Part shown: in pieces, positions 1 through 11,298 of the stretch
Layout of the letters: each line of letters starts with the position of its first letter
Position numbering within the stretch: position 1 is the first letter of the stretch
NCBI RefSeq assembly: GCF_032854445.1
Contig: NW_027018236.1
Location: 1-53,480 of the forward strand
Source of the DNA: Liolophura sinensis
Taxonomy: Eukaryota > Mollusca > Polyplacophora > Chitonida > Chitonidae
Direction: 5' to 3'
Length of the DNA stretch: 53,480 nt
Position numbers and translations under genes: made by a program
Notes under the pieces: model-generated
The model's input: only the letters and a program-made list of their open reading frames with translations
Databases searched by the model: none
What the model was told of the DNA's origin: nothing

Positions 1-1370
1 TTGTCTTGGACTTAGAAGTAAGACAATTGCTGGGTGAGTTAAATGGCTTAGCCCAAAGATTTGACGTCTTCTGGGCTACAGAAGGGCACATAACTTACAG
101 TCAAAAGTTGAATATAGTAATGACCAGTCGCGATTGTACATAGTAGATTGTATCCGATTTCAAATTAACAAAAAGACCAGGCAAAAATGCAAAAGTGGAA
201 AAACTGTTCCAGTGCTGCTGGTAAAAGGCTAATACGACGTATTTTGTGACGAGAAATCGAATGGTGGCAAACCGCGTTGCTCTCCGACCAATACTTTTGG
301 CTGTAGCGACAATTGAATGATCATTGATGTCATAGTCACGTGCCCAGCAACGGCTCTTACTCCATGGAAACCAGGGAAATTTGCAATTTTTTAAACAGCT
401 GCCGATGCCTGGGCCATTTCCGCATCTTTTAGAACCTTATTGATGTGCGTCAGTGATCAGTTGTACTTTTTACAGCAGACTGTATCTAGTACCTTGTGTT
501 TTTTATGTACGAATGGTGTGGTTTTTCTACACGTAGATAAAGACATTGAGATTGTCTTGGACTTAAAAGTAAGCTAATTGCTGGATGAGTTAAATGGGCT
601 TAGCCCAAAGATTTGACGTCTTCTGGGCTACCGAAGGGCACATAACGTATAGTTAAAAGTTGAATATAGTAACGACCAGTCGCGATTGTGCATAGTACAG
701 TGTATCCGATTTCAATTAACAAAAAGACCAGGCAAAAATCCAAAAGTGGAAAAACTGTTCCAGTGCTACTGGTAAGAGGCTAACCCGACGTATTTTGTGA
801 CGAGAAATCGAATGGTGCAAACCGCGTTGCTCTCTGACCAATACTTTTGGCTGTAGCGACAATTGAATGATCATTGATGTCATAGTCACGTGCCCAGCAA
901 CGGCTCTTACTCCATGGAAACCAGGGAAATTTGCAATTTTCTAAACAGCTGCCGATGCCTGGGCCAATTCCGCATCTTTTAGAACCTTATTGATGTGGGT
1001 CAGTGATCAGTTGTACTTTTTACAGCAGACTGTATCTAGTACCTTTTGTTTTTTATGTACAAATGGTGTGGTTTTTCTACACGTAGATAAAGACATTGAG
1101 ATTGTCTTGGACTGAAAAGTAAGACAATTGCTGGATGAGTTAAATGGGCTTAGCCCAAAGATTTGACGTCTTCTGGGCTACCGAAGGGCACATAACGTAT
1201 AGTTAAAAGTTGAATATAGTAACGACCAGTCGCGATTGTGCATAGTACAGTGTATCCGATTTCAATTAACAAAAAGACCAGGCAAAAATGCAAAAGTGGA
1301 AAAACTGTTCCAGTGCTACTGATAAGAGGCTAATCCGACGTATTTTGTGACGAGAAATCGAATGGTGCAA

Positions 1371-1442
1371 ACCGCGTTGCTCTCCGACCAATACTTTTGG
1401 CTGTAGCGACAATTGAATGATCATTGATGTCATAGTCACGTG
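1371..1442. other. Nearly invariant ~70-bp block with stacked palindromes
   Basis: The representative copy spans from 'gcaaaccgcg' upstream of the landmark to CACGTG downstream. It contains CAATTG (1409-1414), AATGATCATT (1416-1425) and CACGTG (1437-1442), the last an E-box-like core in sequence only. Across 97 copies the segment from 'ctgtag' to 'catagtca' is unchanged except for isolated cases: 'gtagccac' at about 16798 and 18427, 'aattaaatg' at 31642, 'cattggatg' at about 46485 and 'gacattg' at about 47569. The main recurrent variant is CACGTG to CATGTG (for example 5290, 13535, 25607). Low variation relative to the rest of the monomer is seen directly. Protein binding is inference. Confidence 0.6.
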
Positions 1443-1587
1443 CCCAGCAACGGCTCTTACTCCATGGAAACCAGGGAAATATGCAATTTTTTAACAACTG
1501 CCAATGCCTGGCCCAATTCCGCATCTATTAGAACCTTATAGATGTGGTTCAGTGATCAGTTGTACTTTTTACAGCAGACTGTATCTA

Positions 1588-1609
1588 GTACATTGTGTTT
1601 TTTATGTAC
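1588..1609. other. GTACAT/ATGTAC inverted repeat around a T-rich spacer (class-dependent)
   Basis: GTACAT (1588-1593) and ATGTAC (1604-1609) flank a 10-base T-rich spacer. Six perfect pairs form in the classes with 'gtacattg' (C, F, G, H, M, L and others). Only GTAC/GTAC remains in the 'gtacct' classes (A, most B, P, E, I). K has 'gtgcct' and loses even that. In T and J the spacer becomes an eight-T run. The element is therefore polymorphic with class and not a fixed property of the family. Confidence 0.6.
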
Positions 1610-1699
1610 GAATGGTGTGGTTTTTCTACACGTAGATAAAGACATTGAGATTGTCTTGGACTTAGAAGTAAGACAATTGCTGGGTGAGTTAAATGGGCT

Positions 1700-1729
1700 T
1701 AGCCCAAAGATTTGACGTCTTCTGGGCTA
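1700..1729. other. Imperfect hairpin in every monomer, with competing fold
   Basis: The representative copy is given. Left arm TAGCCCAAAGA (1700-1710), loop TTTGACG (1711-1717), right arm TCTT-C-TGGGCTA (1718-1729): eleven pairs with one bulged C. Upstream, TGGGCT (1694-1699) can instead pair with AGCCCA (1701-1706) around a single central T, so the middle arm has two possible partners. The same segment recurs about 300 bp after each 'ctgtag'. It is nearly unchanged across classes; known damage is confined to a few copies, e.g. the 4-base loss at about 14357 and one-base losses at about 31385 and 41813. GACGTC in the loop and right arm is itself a palindrome. No function is known to me. Confidence 0.7.
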
Positions 1730-1820
1730 CAGAAGGGCACATAACTTATAGTCAAAAGTTGAATATAGTAATGACCAGTCGCGATTGTACATAGTAGATT
1801 GTATCCGATTTCAAATTAAC

Positions 1821-1854
1821 AAAAAGACCAGGCAAAAATGCAAAAGTGGAAAAA
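1821..1854. other. A-tract cluster, possible curved DNA
   Basis: Four A-tracts of 4-5 bases start at 1821, 1834, 1842 and 1850, and are present in every monomer at the same place. The mean spacing is close to one helical turn, but individual gaps are 13, 8 and 8, so the phasing is imperfect. Class J alters the first gap ('aaaaacatcagg' in place of 'aaaaagaccagg'). A-tract curvature is common in satellites; any role here is inference. Confidence 0.4.
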
Positions 1855-4701
1855 CTGTTCCAGTGCTGCTGGTAAGAGGCTAATACGACGTATTTTGTGA
1901 CGAGAAATCGAATGGTGCAAACCGCGTTGCTCTCCGACCAATACTTTTGGCTGTAGCGACAATTGAATGATCATTGATGTCATAGTCACGTGCCCAGCAA
2001 CGGCTCTTACTCCATGGAAACCAGGGAAATTTGCAATTTTTTAAACAGCTGCCGATGCCTGGGCCATTTCCGCATCTTTTAGAACCTTATTGATGTGCGT
2101 CAGTGATCAGTTGTACTTTTTACAGCAGACTGTATCTAGTACCTTGTGTTTTTTATGTACGAATGGTGTGGTTTTTCTACACGTAGATAAAGACATTGAG
2201 ATTGTCTTGGACTTAAAAGTAAGACAATTGCTGGATGAGTTAAATGGGCTTAGCCCAAAGATTTGACGTCTTCTGGGCTACCGAAGGGCACATAACGTAT
2301 AGTTAAAAGTTGAATATAGTAACGACCAGTCGCGATTGTGCATAGTACAGTGTATCCGATTTCAATTAACAAAAAGACCACGCAAAAATGCAAAAGTGGA
2401 AAAACTGTTCCAGTGCTACTGGTAAGAGGCTAACCCGACGTATTTTGTCACGAGAAATCGAATGGTGCAAACCGCGTTGCTCTCTGACCAATACTTTTGG
2501 CTGTAGCGACAATTGAATGATCATTGATGTCATAGTCACGTGCCCAGCAACGGCTCTTACTCCATGGAAACCAGGGAAATTTGCAATTTTCTAAACAGCT
2601 GCCGATGCCTGGGCCAATTCCGCATCTTTTAGAACCTTATTGATGTGGGTCAGTGATCAGTTGTACTTTTTACAGCAGACTGTATCTAGTACCTTTTGTT
2701 TTTTATGTACAAATGGTGTGGTTTTTCTACACGTAGATAAAGACATTGAGATTGTCTTGGACTGAAAAGTAAGACAATTGCTGGATGAGTTAAATGGGCT
2801 TAGCCCAAAGATTTGACGTCTTCTGGGCTACCGAAGGGCACATAACGTATAGTTAAAAGTTGAATATAGTAACGACCAGTCGCGATTGTGCATAGTACAG
2901 TGTATCCGATTTCAATTAACAAAAAGACCAGGCAAAAATGCAAAAGTGGAAAAACTGTTCCAGTGCTACTGATAAGAGGCTAATCCGACGTATTTTGTGA
3001 CGAGAAATCGAATGGTGCAAACCGCGTTGCTCTCCGACCAATACTTTTGGCTGTAGCGACAATTGAATGATCATTGATGTCATAGTCACGTGCCCAGCAA
3101 CGGCTCTTACTCCATGGAAACCAGGGAAATATGCAATTTTTTAACAACTGCCAATGCCTGGCCCAATTCCGCATCTATTAGAACCTTATAGATGTGGTTC
3201 AGTGATCAGTTGTACTTTTTACAGCAGACTGTATCTAGTACATTGTGTTTTTTATGTACGAATGGTGTGGTTTTTCTACACGTAGATAAAGACATTGAGA
3301 TTGTCTTGGACTTAGAAGTAAGACAATTGCTGGGTGAGTTAAATGGGCTTAGCCCAAAGATTTGACGTCTTCTGGGCTACAGAAGGGCACATAACTTATA
3401 GTCAAAAGTTGAATATAGTAATGACCAGTCGCGATTGTACATAGTAGATTGTATCCGATTTCAAATTAACAAAAAGACCAGGCAAAAATGCAAAAGTGGA
3501 AAAACTGTTCCAGTGCTGCTGGTAAGAGGCTAATACGACGTATTTTGTGACGAGAAATCGAATGGTGCAAACCGCGTTGCTCTCCGACCAATACTTTTGG
3601 CTGTAGCGACAATTGAATGATCATTGATGTCATAGTCACGTGCCCAGCAACGGCTCTTACTCCATGGAAACCAGGGAAATTTGCAATTTTTTAAACAGCT
3701 GCCGATGCCTGGGCCATTTCCGCATCTTTTAGAACCTTATTGATGTGCGTCAGTGATCAGTTGTACTTTTTACAGCAGACTGTATCTAGTACCTTGTGTT
3801 TTTTATGTACGAATGGTGTGGTTTTTCTACACGTAGATAAAGACATTGAGATTGTCTTGGACTTAAAAGTAAGACAATTGCTGGATGAGTTAAATGGGCT
3901 TAGCCCAAAGATTTGACGTCTTCTGGGCTACCGAAGGGCACATAACGTATAGTTAAAAGTTGAATATAGTAACGACCAGTCGCGATTGTGCATAGTACAG
4001 TGTATCCGATTTCAATTAACAAAAAGACCACGCAAAAATGCAAAAGTGGAAAAACTGTTCCAGTGCTACTGGTAAGAGGCTAATCCGACGTATTTTGTCA
4101 CGAGAAATCGAATGGTGCAAACCGCGTTGCTCTCCGACCAATACTTTTGGCTGTAGCGACAATTGAATGATCATTGATGTCATAGTCACGTGCCCAGCAA
4201 CGGCTCTTACTCCATGGAAACCAGGGAAATTTGCAATTTTCTAAACAGCTGCCGATGCCTGGGCCAATTCCGCATCTTTTAGAACCTTATAGATGTGGGT
4301 CAGTGATCAGTTGTACTTTTTACAGCAGACTGTATCTAGTACCTTGTGTTTTTTTATGTACGAATGGTGTGGTTTTTCTACACGTAGATAAAGACATTGA
4401 GATTGTCTTGGACTGAAAAGTAAGACAATTGCTGGGTGAGTTAAATGGGCTTAGCCCAAAGATTTGACGTCTTCTGGGCTACCGAAGGGCACATAACGTA
4501 TAGTTAAAAGTTGAATATAGTAACGACCAGTCGCGATTGTGCATAGTACAGTGTATCCGATTTCAATTAACAAAAAGACCAGGCAAAAATGCAAAAGTGG
4601 AAAAACTGTTCCAGTGCTACTGGTAAGAGGCTAACCCGACGTATTTTGTGACGAGAAATCGAATGGTGCAAACCGCGTTGCTCTCTGACCAATACTTTTG
4701 G

Positions 4702-6352
4702 CTGTAGCGACAATTGAATGATCATTGATGTCATAGTCACGTGCCCAGCAACGGCTCTTACTCCATGGAAACCAGGGAAATTTGCAATTTTTTAAACAGC
4801 TGCCGATGCCTGTGCCAATTCCGCATCTTTTAGAACCTTATTGATGTGGGTCAGTGATCAGTTGTACTTTTTACAGCAGACTGTATCTAGTACCTTGTGT
4901 TTTTTATGTACAAATGGTGTGGTTTTTCTACACGTAGATAAAGACATTGAGATTTTCTTGGACTGAAAAGTAAGACAATTGCTGGATGAGTTAAATGGGC
5001 TTAGCCCAAAGATTTGACGTCTTCTGGGCTACAGAAGGGCACATAACTTACAGTCAAAAGTTGAATATAGTAATGACCAGTCGCGATTGTACATAGTAGA
5101 TTGTATCCGATTTCAAATTAACAAAAAGACCAGGCAAAAATGCAAAAGTGGAAAAACTGTTCCAGTGCTGCTGGTAAGAGGCTAATCCGACGTATTTTGT
5201 CACGAGAAATCGAATGGTGCAAACCGCGTTGCTCTCCGACCAATACTTTTGGCTGTAGCGACAATTGAATGATCATTGATGTCATAGTCATGTGCCCAGC
5301 AACGGCTCTTACTCCATGGAAACCAGGGAAATTTGCAATTTTTTAAACAGCTGCCGATGCCTGGCCCAATTCCGCATCTATTAGAACCTTATAGATGTGG
5401 TTCAGTGATCAGTTGTACTTTTTACAGCAGACTGTATCTAGTACATTGTGTTTTTTATGTACGAATGGTGTGGTTTTTCTACACGTAGATAAAGACATTG
5501 AGATTGTCTTGGACTTAAAAGTAAGCTAATTGCTGGATGAGTTAAATGGGCTTAGCCCAAAGATTTGACGTCTTCTGGGCTACCGAAGGGCACAAAACGT
5601 ATAGTTAAAAGTTGAATGTAGTAACGACCAGTCGCGATTGTGCATAGTACAGTGTAGCCGATTTCAATTAACAAAAAGACCAGGCAAAAATGCAAAAGTG
5701 GAAAAACTGTTCCAGTGCTACTGGTAAGAGGCTAACCCGACGTATTTTGTGACGAGAAATCGAATGGTGCAAACCGCGTTGCTCTCCGACCAATACTTTT
5801 GGCTGTAGCGACAATTGAATGATCATTGATGTCATAGTCACGTGCCCAGCAACGGCTCTTACTCCATGGAAACCAGGGAAATTTGCAATTTTCTAAACAG
5901 CTGCCGATGCCTGGGCCAATTCCGCATCTATTAGAACCTTATTGATGTGGGTCAGTGATCAGTTGTACTTTTTACAGCAGACTGTATCTAGTACCTTTTG
6001 TTTTTTATGTACAAATGGTGTGGTTTTTCTACACGTAGATAAAGACATTGAGATTGTCTTGGACTGAAAAGTAAGACAATTGCTGGATGAGTTAAATGGG
6101 CTTAGCCCAAAGATTTGACGTCTTCTGGGCTACCGAAGGGCACATAACGTATAGTTAAAAGTTGAATATAGTAACGACCAGTCGCGATTGTGCATAGTAC
6201 AGTGTATCCGATTTCAATTAACAAAAAGAACAGGCAAAAATGCAAAAGTGGAAAAACTGTTCCAGTGCTACTGATAAGAGGCTAATCCGACGTATTTTGT
6301 GACGAGAAATCGAATGGTGCAAACCGCGTTGCTCTCCGACCAATACTTTTGG
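4702..6352. repeat. Mixed monomers 9-11 between two HOR blocks
   Basis: These three monomers do not fit the trimer on the left or the pentamer on the right. Monomer 9 (4702) has 'cctgtgcc' in place of 'cctgggcc', 'gattttctt', and a C-like tail (TTACAGTC, tacatagtagatt). Monomer 10 (5253) is class M, with 'catgtg' and 'taagctaattg'. M is otherwise common only after 25.5 kb, so this is an isolated early member. It also has private changes ('cacaaaacg', 'gaatgtag'). Monomer 11 (5803) is B-like but has 'catctatta'. Nothing else is present in this stretch. Confidence 0.8.
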
Positions 6353-9300
6353 CTGTAGCGACAATTGAATGATCATTGATGTCATAGTCACGTGCCCAGC
6401 AACGGCTCTTACTCCATGGAAACCAGGGAAATATGCAATTTTTTAACAACTGCCAATGCCTGGCCCAATTCCGCATCTATTAGAACCTTATAGATGTGGT
6501 TCAGTGATCAGTTGTACTTTTTACAGCAGACTGTATCTAGTACATTGTGTTTTTTATGTACGAATGGTGTGGTTTTTCTACACGTAGATAAAGACATTGA
6601 GATTGTCTTGGACTTAGAAGTAAGACAATTGCTGGGTGAGTTAAATGGGCTTAGCCCAAAGATTTGACGTCTTCTGGGCTACCGAAGGGCACATAACATA
6701 TAGTCAAAAGTTGAATATAATAATGACCAGTCGCGATTGTGCATAGTACAGTGTAGCCGATTTCAATTAACAAAAAGACCAGGCAAAAATGCAAAAGTGG
6801 AAAAACTGTTCAAGTGCTACTGGTAAGAGGCTAATCCGACGTATTTTGTCACGAGAAATCGAAAGGTGCAAACCGCGTTGCTCTCCGACCAATACTTTTG
6901 GCTGTAGCGACAATTGAATGATCATTGATGTCATAGTCACGTGCCCAGCAACGGCTCTTACTCCATGGAAACCAGGGAAATTTGCAATTTTTTAAACAGC
7001 TGCCGATGCCTGGGCCAATTCCGCATCTTTTAGAACCTTATTGATGTGGGTCAGTGATCAGTTGTACTTTTTACAGCAGACTGTATCTAGTACCTTTTGT
7101 TTTTTATGTACAAATGGTGTGGTTTTTCTACACGTAGATAAAGACATTGAGATTGTCTTGGACTGAAAAGTAAGACAATTGCTGGATGAGTTAAATGGGC
7201 TTAGCCCAAAGATTTGACGTCTTCTGGGCTACCGAAGGGCACATAACGTATAGTTAAAAGTTGAATATAGTAACGACCAGTCGCGATTGTGCATAGTACA
7301 GTGTATCCGATTTCAATTAACAAAAAGACCAGGCAAAAATGCAAAAGTGGAAAAACTGTTCCAGTGCTACTGGTAAGAGGCTAATCCGACCTATTTTGTG
7401 ACGAGAAATCGAATGGTGCAAACCGCGTTGCTCTCCGACCAATACTTTTGGCTGTAGCGACAATTGAATGATCATTGATGTCATAGTCACGTGCCCAGCA
7501 ACGGCTCTTACTCCATGGAAACCAGGGAAATTTGCAATTTTCTAAACAGCTGCCGATGCCTTGGCCAATTCCGCATCTTTTAGAACCTTATTGATGTGGG
7601 TCAGTGATCAGTTGTACTTTTTACAGCAGACTGTATCTAGTACCTTGTGTTTTTTATGTACAAATGGTGTGGTTTTTCTACACGTAGATAAAGACATTGA
7701 GATTGTCTTGGACTTAAAAGTAAGACAATTGCTGGATGAGTTAAATGGGCTTAGCCCAAAGATTTGACGTCTTCTGGGCTACCGAAGGGCACATAACGTA
7801 TAGTTAAAAGTTGAATATAGTAACGACCAGTCGCGATTGTGCATAGTACAGTGTATCCGATTTCAATTAACAAAAAGACCAGGCAAAAATGCAAAAGTGG
7901 AAAAACTGTTCCAGTGCTGCTGGTAAGAGGCTAATCCGACGTATTTTGTGACGAGAAATCGAATGGTGCAAATTGCGTTGCTCTCCGACTAATACTTTTG
8001 GCTGTAGCGACAATTGAATGATCATTGATGTCATAGTCACGTGCCCAGCAACGGCTCTTACTCCATGGAAACCAGGGAAATATGCAATTTTTTAACAGCT
8101 GCCGATGCCTGGCCCAATTCCGCATCTATTAGAACCTTATAAATGTGGTTCAGTGATCAGTTGTACTTTTTACAGCAGACTGTATCTAGTACCTTGTGTT
8201 TTTTATGTACGAATGGTGTGGTTTTTCTACACGTAGATAAAGACATTGAGATTGTCTTGGACTTAAAAGTAAGACAATTGCTGGATGAGTTAAATGGGCT
8301 TAGCCCAAAGATTTGACGTCTTCTGGGCTACCGAAGGGCACATAACGTATAGTTAAAAGTTGAATATAGTAACGACCAGTCGCGATTGTGCATAGTACAG
8401 TGTATCCGATTTCAATTAACAAAAAGACCAGGCAAAAATGCAAAAGTAGAAAAACTGTTCCAGTGCTGCTGATAAGAGACCAATCCGACGTATTTTGTCA
8501 CGAGAAATCGAATGGTGCAAACCGCGTTTCTCTCCGACCAATACTTTTGGCTGTAGCGACAATTGAATGATCATTGATGTCATAGTCACGTGCCCAGCAA
8601 CGGCTCTTACTCCATGGAAACCAGGGAAATTTGCAATTTTTTAAACAGCTGCCGATGCCTGGGCCAATTCCGCATCTTTTAGAACCTTATTGATGTGGGT
8701 CAGTGATCAGTTGTACTTTTTACAGCAGACTGTATCTAGTACATTGTGTTTTTTATGTACAAATGGTGTGGTTTTTCTACACGTAGATAAAGACATTGAG
8801 ATTGTCTTGGACTGAAAAGTAAGACAATTGCTGGATGAGTTAAATGGGCTTAGCCCAAAGATTTGACGTCTTCTGGGCTACCGAAGGGCACATAACGTAT
8901 AGTTAAAAGTTGAATATAGTAACGACCAGTCGCGATTGTGCATAGTACAGTGTATCCGATTTCAATTAACAAAAAGACCAGGCAAAAATGCAAAAGTGGA
9001 AAAACTGTTCCAGTGCTACTGATAAGAGGCTAATCCGACGTATTTTGTGACGAGAAATCGAATGGTGCAAACCGCGTTGCTCTCCGACCAATACTTTTGG
9101 CTGTAGCGACAATTGAATGATCATTGATGTCATAGTCACGTGCCCAGCAACGGCTCTTACTCCATGGAAACCAGGGAAATATGCAATTTTTTAACAACTG
9201 CCAATGCCTGGCCCAATTCCGCATCTATTAGAACCTTATAGATGTGGTTCAGTGATCAGTTGTACTTTTTACAGCAGACTGTATCTAGTACATTGTGTTT

Positions 9301-11298
9301 TTTATGTACAAATGGTGTGGTTTTTCTACACGTAGATAAAGACATTGAGATTGTCTTGGACTTAGAAGTAAGACAATTGCTGGGTGAGTTAAATGGGCTT
9401 AGCCCAAAGATTTGACGTCTTCTGGGCTACCGAAGGGCACATAACATATAGTCAAAAGTTGAATATAATAATGACCAGTCGCGATTGTGCATAGTACAGT
9501 GTAGCCGATTTCAATTAACAAAAAGACCAGGCAAAAATGCAAAAGTGGAAAAACTGTTCAAGTGCTACTGGAAAGAGGCTAATCCGACGTATTTTGTCAC
9601 GAGAAATCGAATGGTGCAAACCGCGTTGCTCTCCGACCAATACTTTTGGCTGTAGCGACAATTGAATGATCATTGATGTCATAGTCACGTGCCCAGCAAC
9701 GGCTCTTACTCCATGGAAACCAGGGAAATTTGCAATTTTTTAAACAGCTGCCGATGCCTGGGCCAATTCCGCATCTTTTAGAACCTTATTGATGTGGGTC
9801 AGTGATCAGTTGTACTTTTTACAGCAGACTGTATCTAGTACCTTTTGTTTTTTATGTACAAATGGTGTGGTTTTTCTACACGTAGATAAAGACATTGAGA
9901 TTGTCTTGGACTGAAAAGTAAGACAATTGCTGGATGAGTTAAATGGGCTTAGCCCAAAGATTTGACGTCTTCTGGGCTACCGAAGGGCACATAACGTATA
10001 GTTAAAAGTTGAATATAGTAACGACCAGTCGCGATTGTGCATAGTACAGTGTATCCGATTTCAATTAACAAAAAGACCAGGCAAAAATGCAAAAGTGGAA
10101 AAACTGTTCCAGTGCTACTGGTAAGAGGCTAATCCGACCTATTTTGTGACGAGAAATCGAATGGTGCAAACCGCGTTGCTCTCCGACCAATACTTTTGGC
10201 TGTAGCGACAATTGAATGATCATTGATGTCATAGTCACGTGCCCAGCAACGGCTCTTACTCCATGGAAACCAGGGAAATTTGCAATTTTCTAAACAGCTG
10301 CCGATGCCTTGGCCAATTCCGCATCTTTTAGAACCTTATTGATGTGGGTCAGTGATCAGTTGTACTTTTTACAGCAGACTGTATCTAGTACCTTGTGTTT
10401 TTTATGTACAAATGGTGTGGTTTTTCTACACGTAGATAAAGACATTGAGATTGTCTTGGACTTAAAAGTAAGACAATTGCTGGATGAGTTAAATGGGCTT
10501 AGCCCAAAGATTTGACGTCTTCTGGGCTACCGAAGGGCACATAACGTATAGTTAAAAGTTGAATATAGTAACGACCAGTCGCGATTGTGCATAGTACAGT
10601 GTATCCGATTTCAATTAACAAAAAGACCAGGCAAAAATGCAAAAGTGGAAAAACTGTTCCAGTGCTGCTGGTATGAGGCTAATCCGACGTATTTTGTCAC
10701 GAGAAATCGAATGGTGCAAACTGCGTTGCTCTCCGACCAATACTTTTGGCTGTAGCGACAATTGAATGATCATTGATGTCATAGTCACGTGCCCAGCAAC
10801 GGCTCTTACTCCATGGAAACCAGGGAAATATGCAATTTTTTAACAGCTGCCGATGCCTGGCCCAATTCCGCATCTATTAGAACCTTATAAATGTGGTTCA
10901 GTGATCAGTTGTACTTTTTACAGCAGACTGTATCTAGTACATTGTGTTTTTTATGTACGAATGGTGTGGTTTTTCTACACGTAGATAAAGACATTGAGAT
11001 TGTCTTGGACTTAAAAGTAAGACAATTGCTGGATGAGTTAAATGGGCTTAGCCCAAAGATTTGACGTCTTCTGGGCTACCGAAGGGCACATAACGTATAG
11101 TTAAAAGTTGAATATAGTAACGACCAGTCGCGATTGTGCATAGTACAGTGTATCCGATTTCAATTAACAAAAAGACCAGGCAAAAATGCAAAAGTAGAAA
11201 AACTGTTCCAGTGCTGCTGGTAAGAGACCAATCCGACGTATTTTGTCACGAGAAATCGAATGGTGCAAACCGCGTTTCTCTCCGACCAATACTTTTGG
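6353..11298. repeat. Pentamer HOR, period ~2748 bp (monomers 12-16 and 17-20)
   Basis: The order C', 13-type, P, Q (plus a fifth monomer, 16) at 6353-9100 recurs at 9101-11298. Landmarks are shifted by 2748: 6353 to 9101, 6902 to 9650, 7452 to 10200, 8002 to 10750. Shared private variants confirm the match: 'gttcaagtg' at about 6809 and 9556, 'gacctattttg' at about 7389 and 10137, 'gccttggccaa' at about 7557 and 10305, and 'agagaccaatcc' with 'gcgtttctc' at about 8475 and 11223. The fifth position differs (16 against class E monomer 21). The pentamer is therefore broken on the right and becomes part of a heptamer. Confidence 0.85.

Larger units (their letters stand above)
1401..1950. repeat. 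Reference monomer (class C), 550 bp
   Basis: This is a representative full unit, phased from 'ctgtag'. In order it carries: an invariant block with palindromes AATGATCATT (1416-1425) and CACGTG (1437-1442); NcoI-type CCATGG and PvuII-like CAGCTG sites (the latter is CAACTG here); a variable stretch at about +100 to +190; a GTACAT/ATGTAC inverted repeat with a T-rich spacer (1588-1609); the hairpin at 1700-1729; a second variable stretch at about +345 to +420; a cluster of A-tracts (1821-1854); and a conserved lead-in to the next unit. In the sister copy 3051-3600 I counted 99 C and 122 G in 550 bases (40% GC), with 17 CpG. No coding signal is seen: class-to-class differences include one-base indels and changes at all codon positions. 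No tRNA-like or rRNA-like segment is recognisable. Confidence 0.9.
1..4701. repeat. Trimer HOR A-B-C, period 1650 bp, about 2.8 copies
   Basis: Monomers 1-8 run A-B-C-A-B-C-A-B, and positions 1-300 are the tail of a preceding C-type unit. Shifting by 1650 re-aligns the sequence almost perfectly: 851-1650 against 2501-3300, and 1651-2200 against 3301-3850, show no difference by eye. A copies differ only at a few sites, such as 'taagcta' at about 571 against 'taagaca' at about 2221, and tttgtga/tttgtca at about 797/2447. The last B (4151) departs from the others ('ttatagatgtggg', 'ccttgtg' with T7), so the homogenised block ends there. Such near-identity between trimers while neighbouring monomers diverge is the signature of recent local amplification. 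A duplicated assembly segment would look the same. Confidence 0.88.

Noticed and set aside
1330-1524. Recurrent 64-codon minus-strand open frame (also 83-123 codon relatives across the array)
   Set aside because: It exists only because the monomer repeats. It begins and ends at class-specific single bases (for example tttgtga against tttgtca), frames shift between copies, there is no codon-position bias, and it overlaps plus-strand frames equally well.
1409-3329. Internal sub-repeat of the monomer based on GACAATTG occurring twice per unit (about 264 bp apart)
   Set aside because: Only eight bases match and flanking sequence does not align, so this does not support an ancestral half-length unit.
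7561-7767. Recurrent plus-strand open frame of 68-99 codons
   Set aside because: Its start appears only where 'gccttggcc' or similar changes occur, it ends at an invariant stop inside the hairpin region, and it shows no conserved domain or substitution pattern of a coding sequence.
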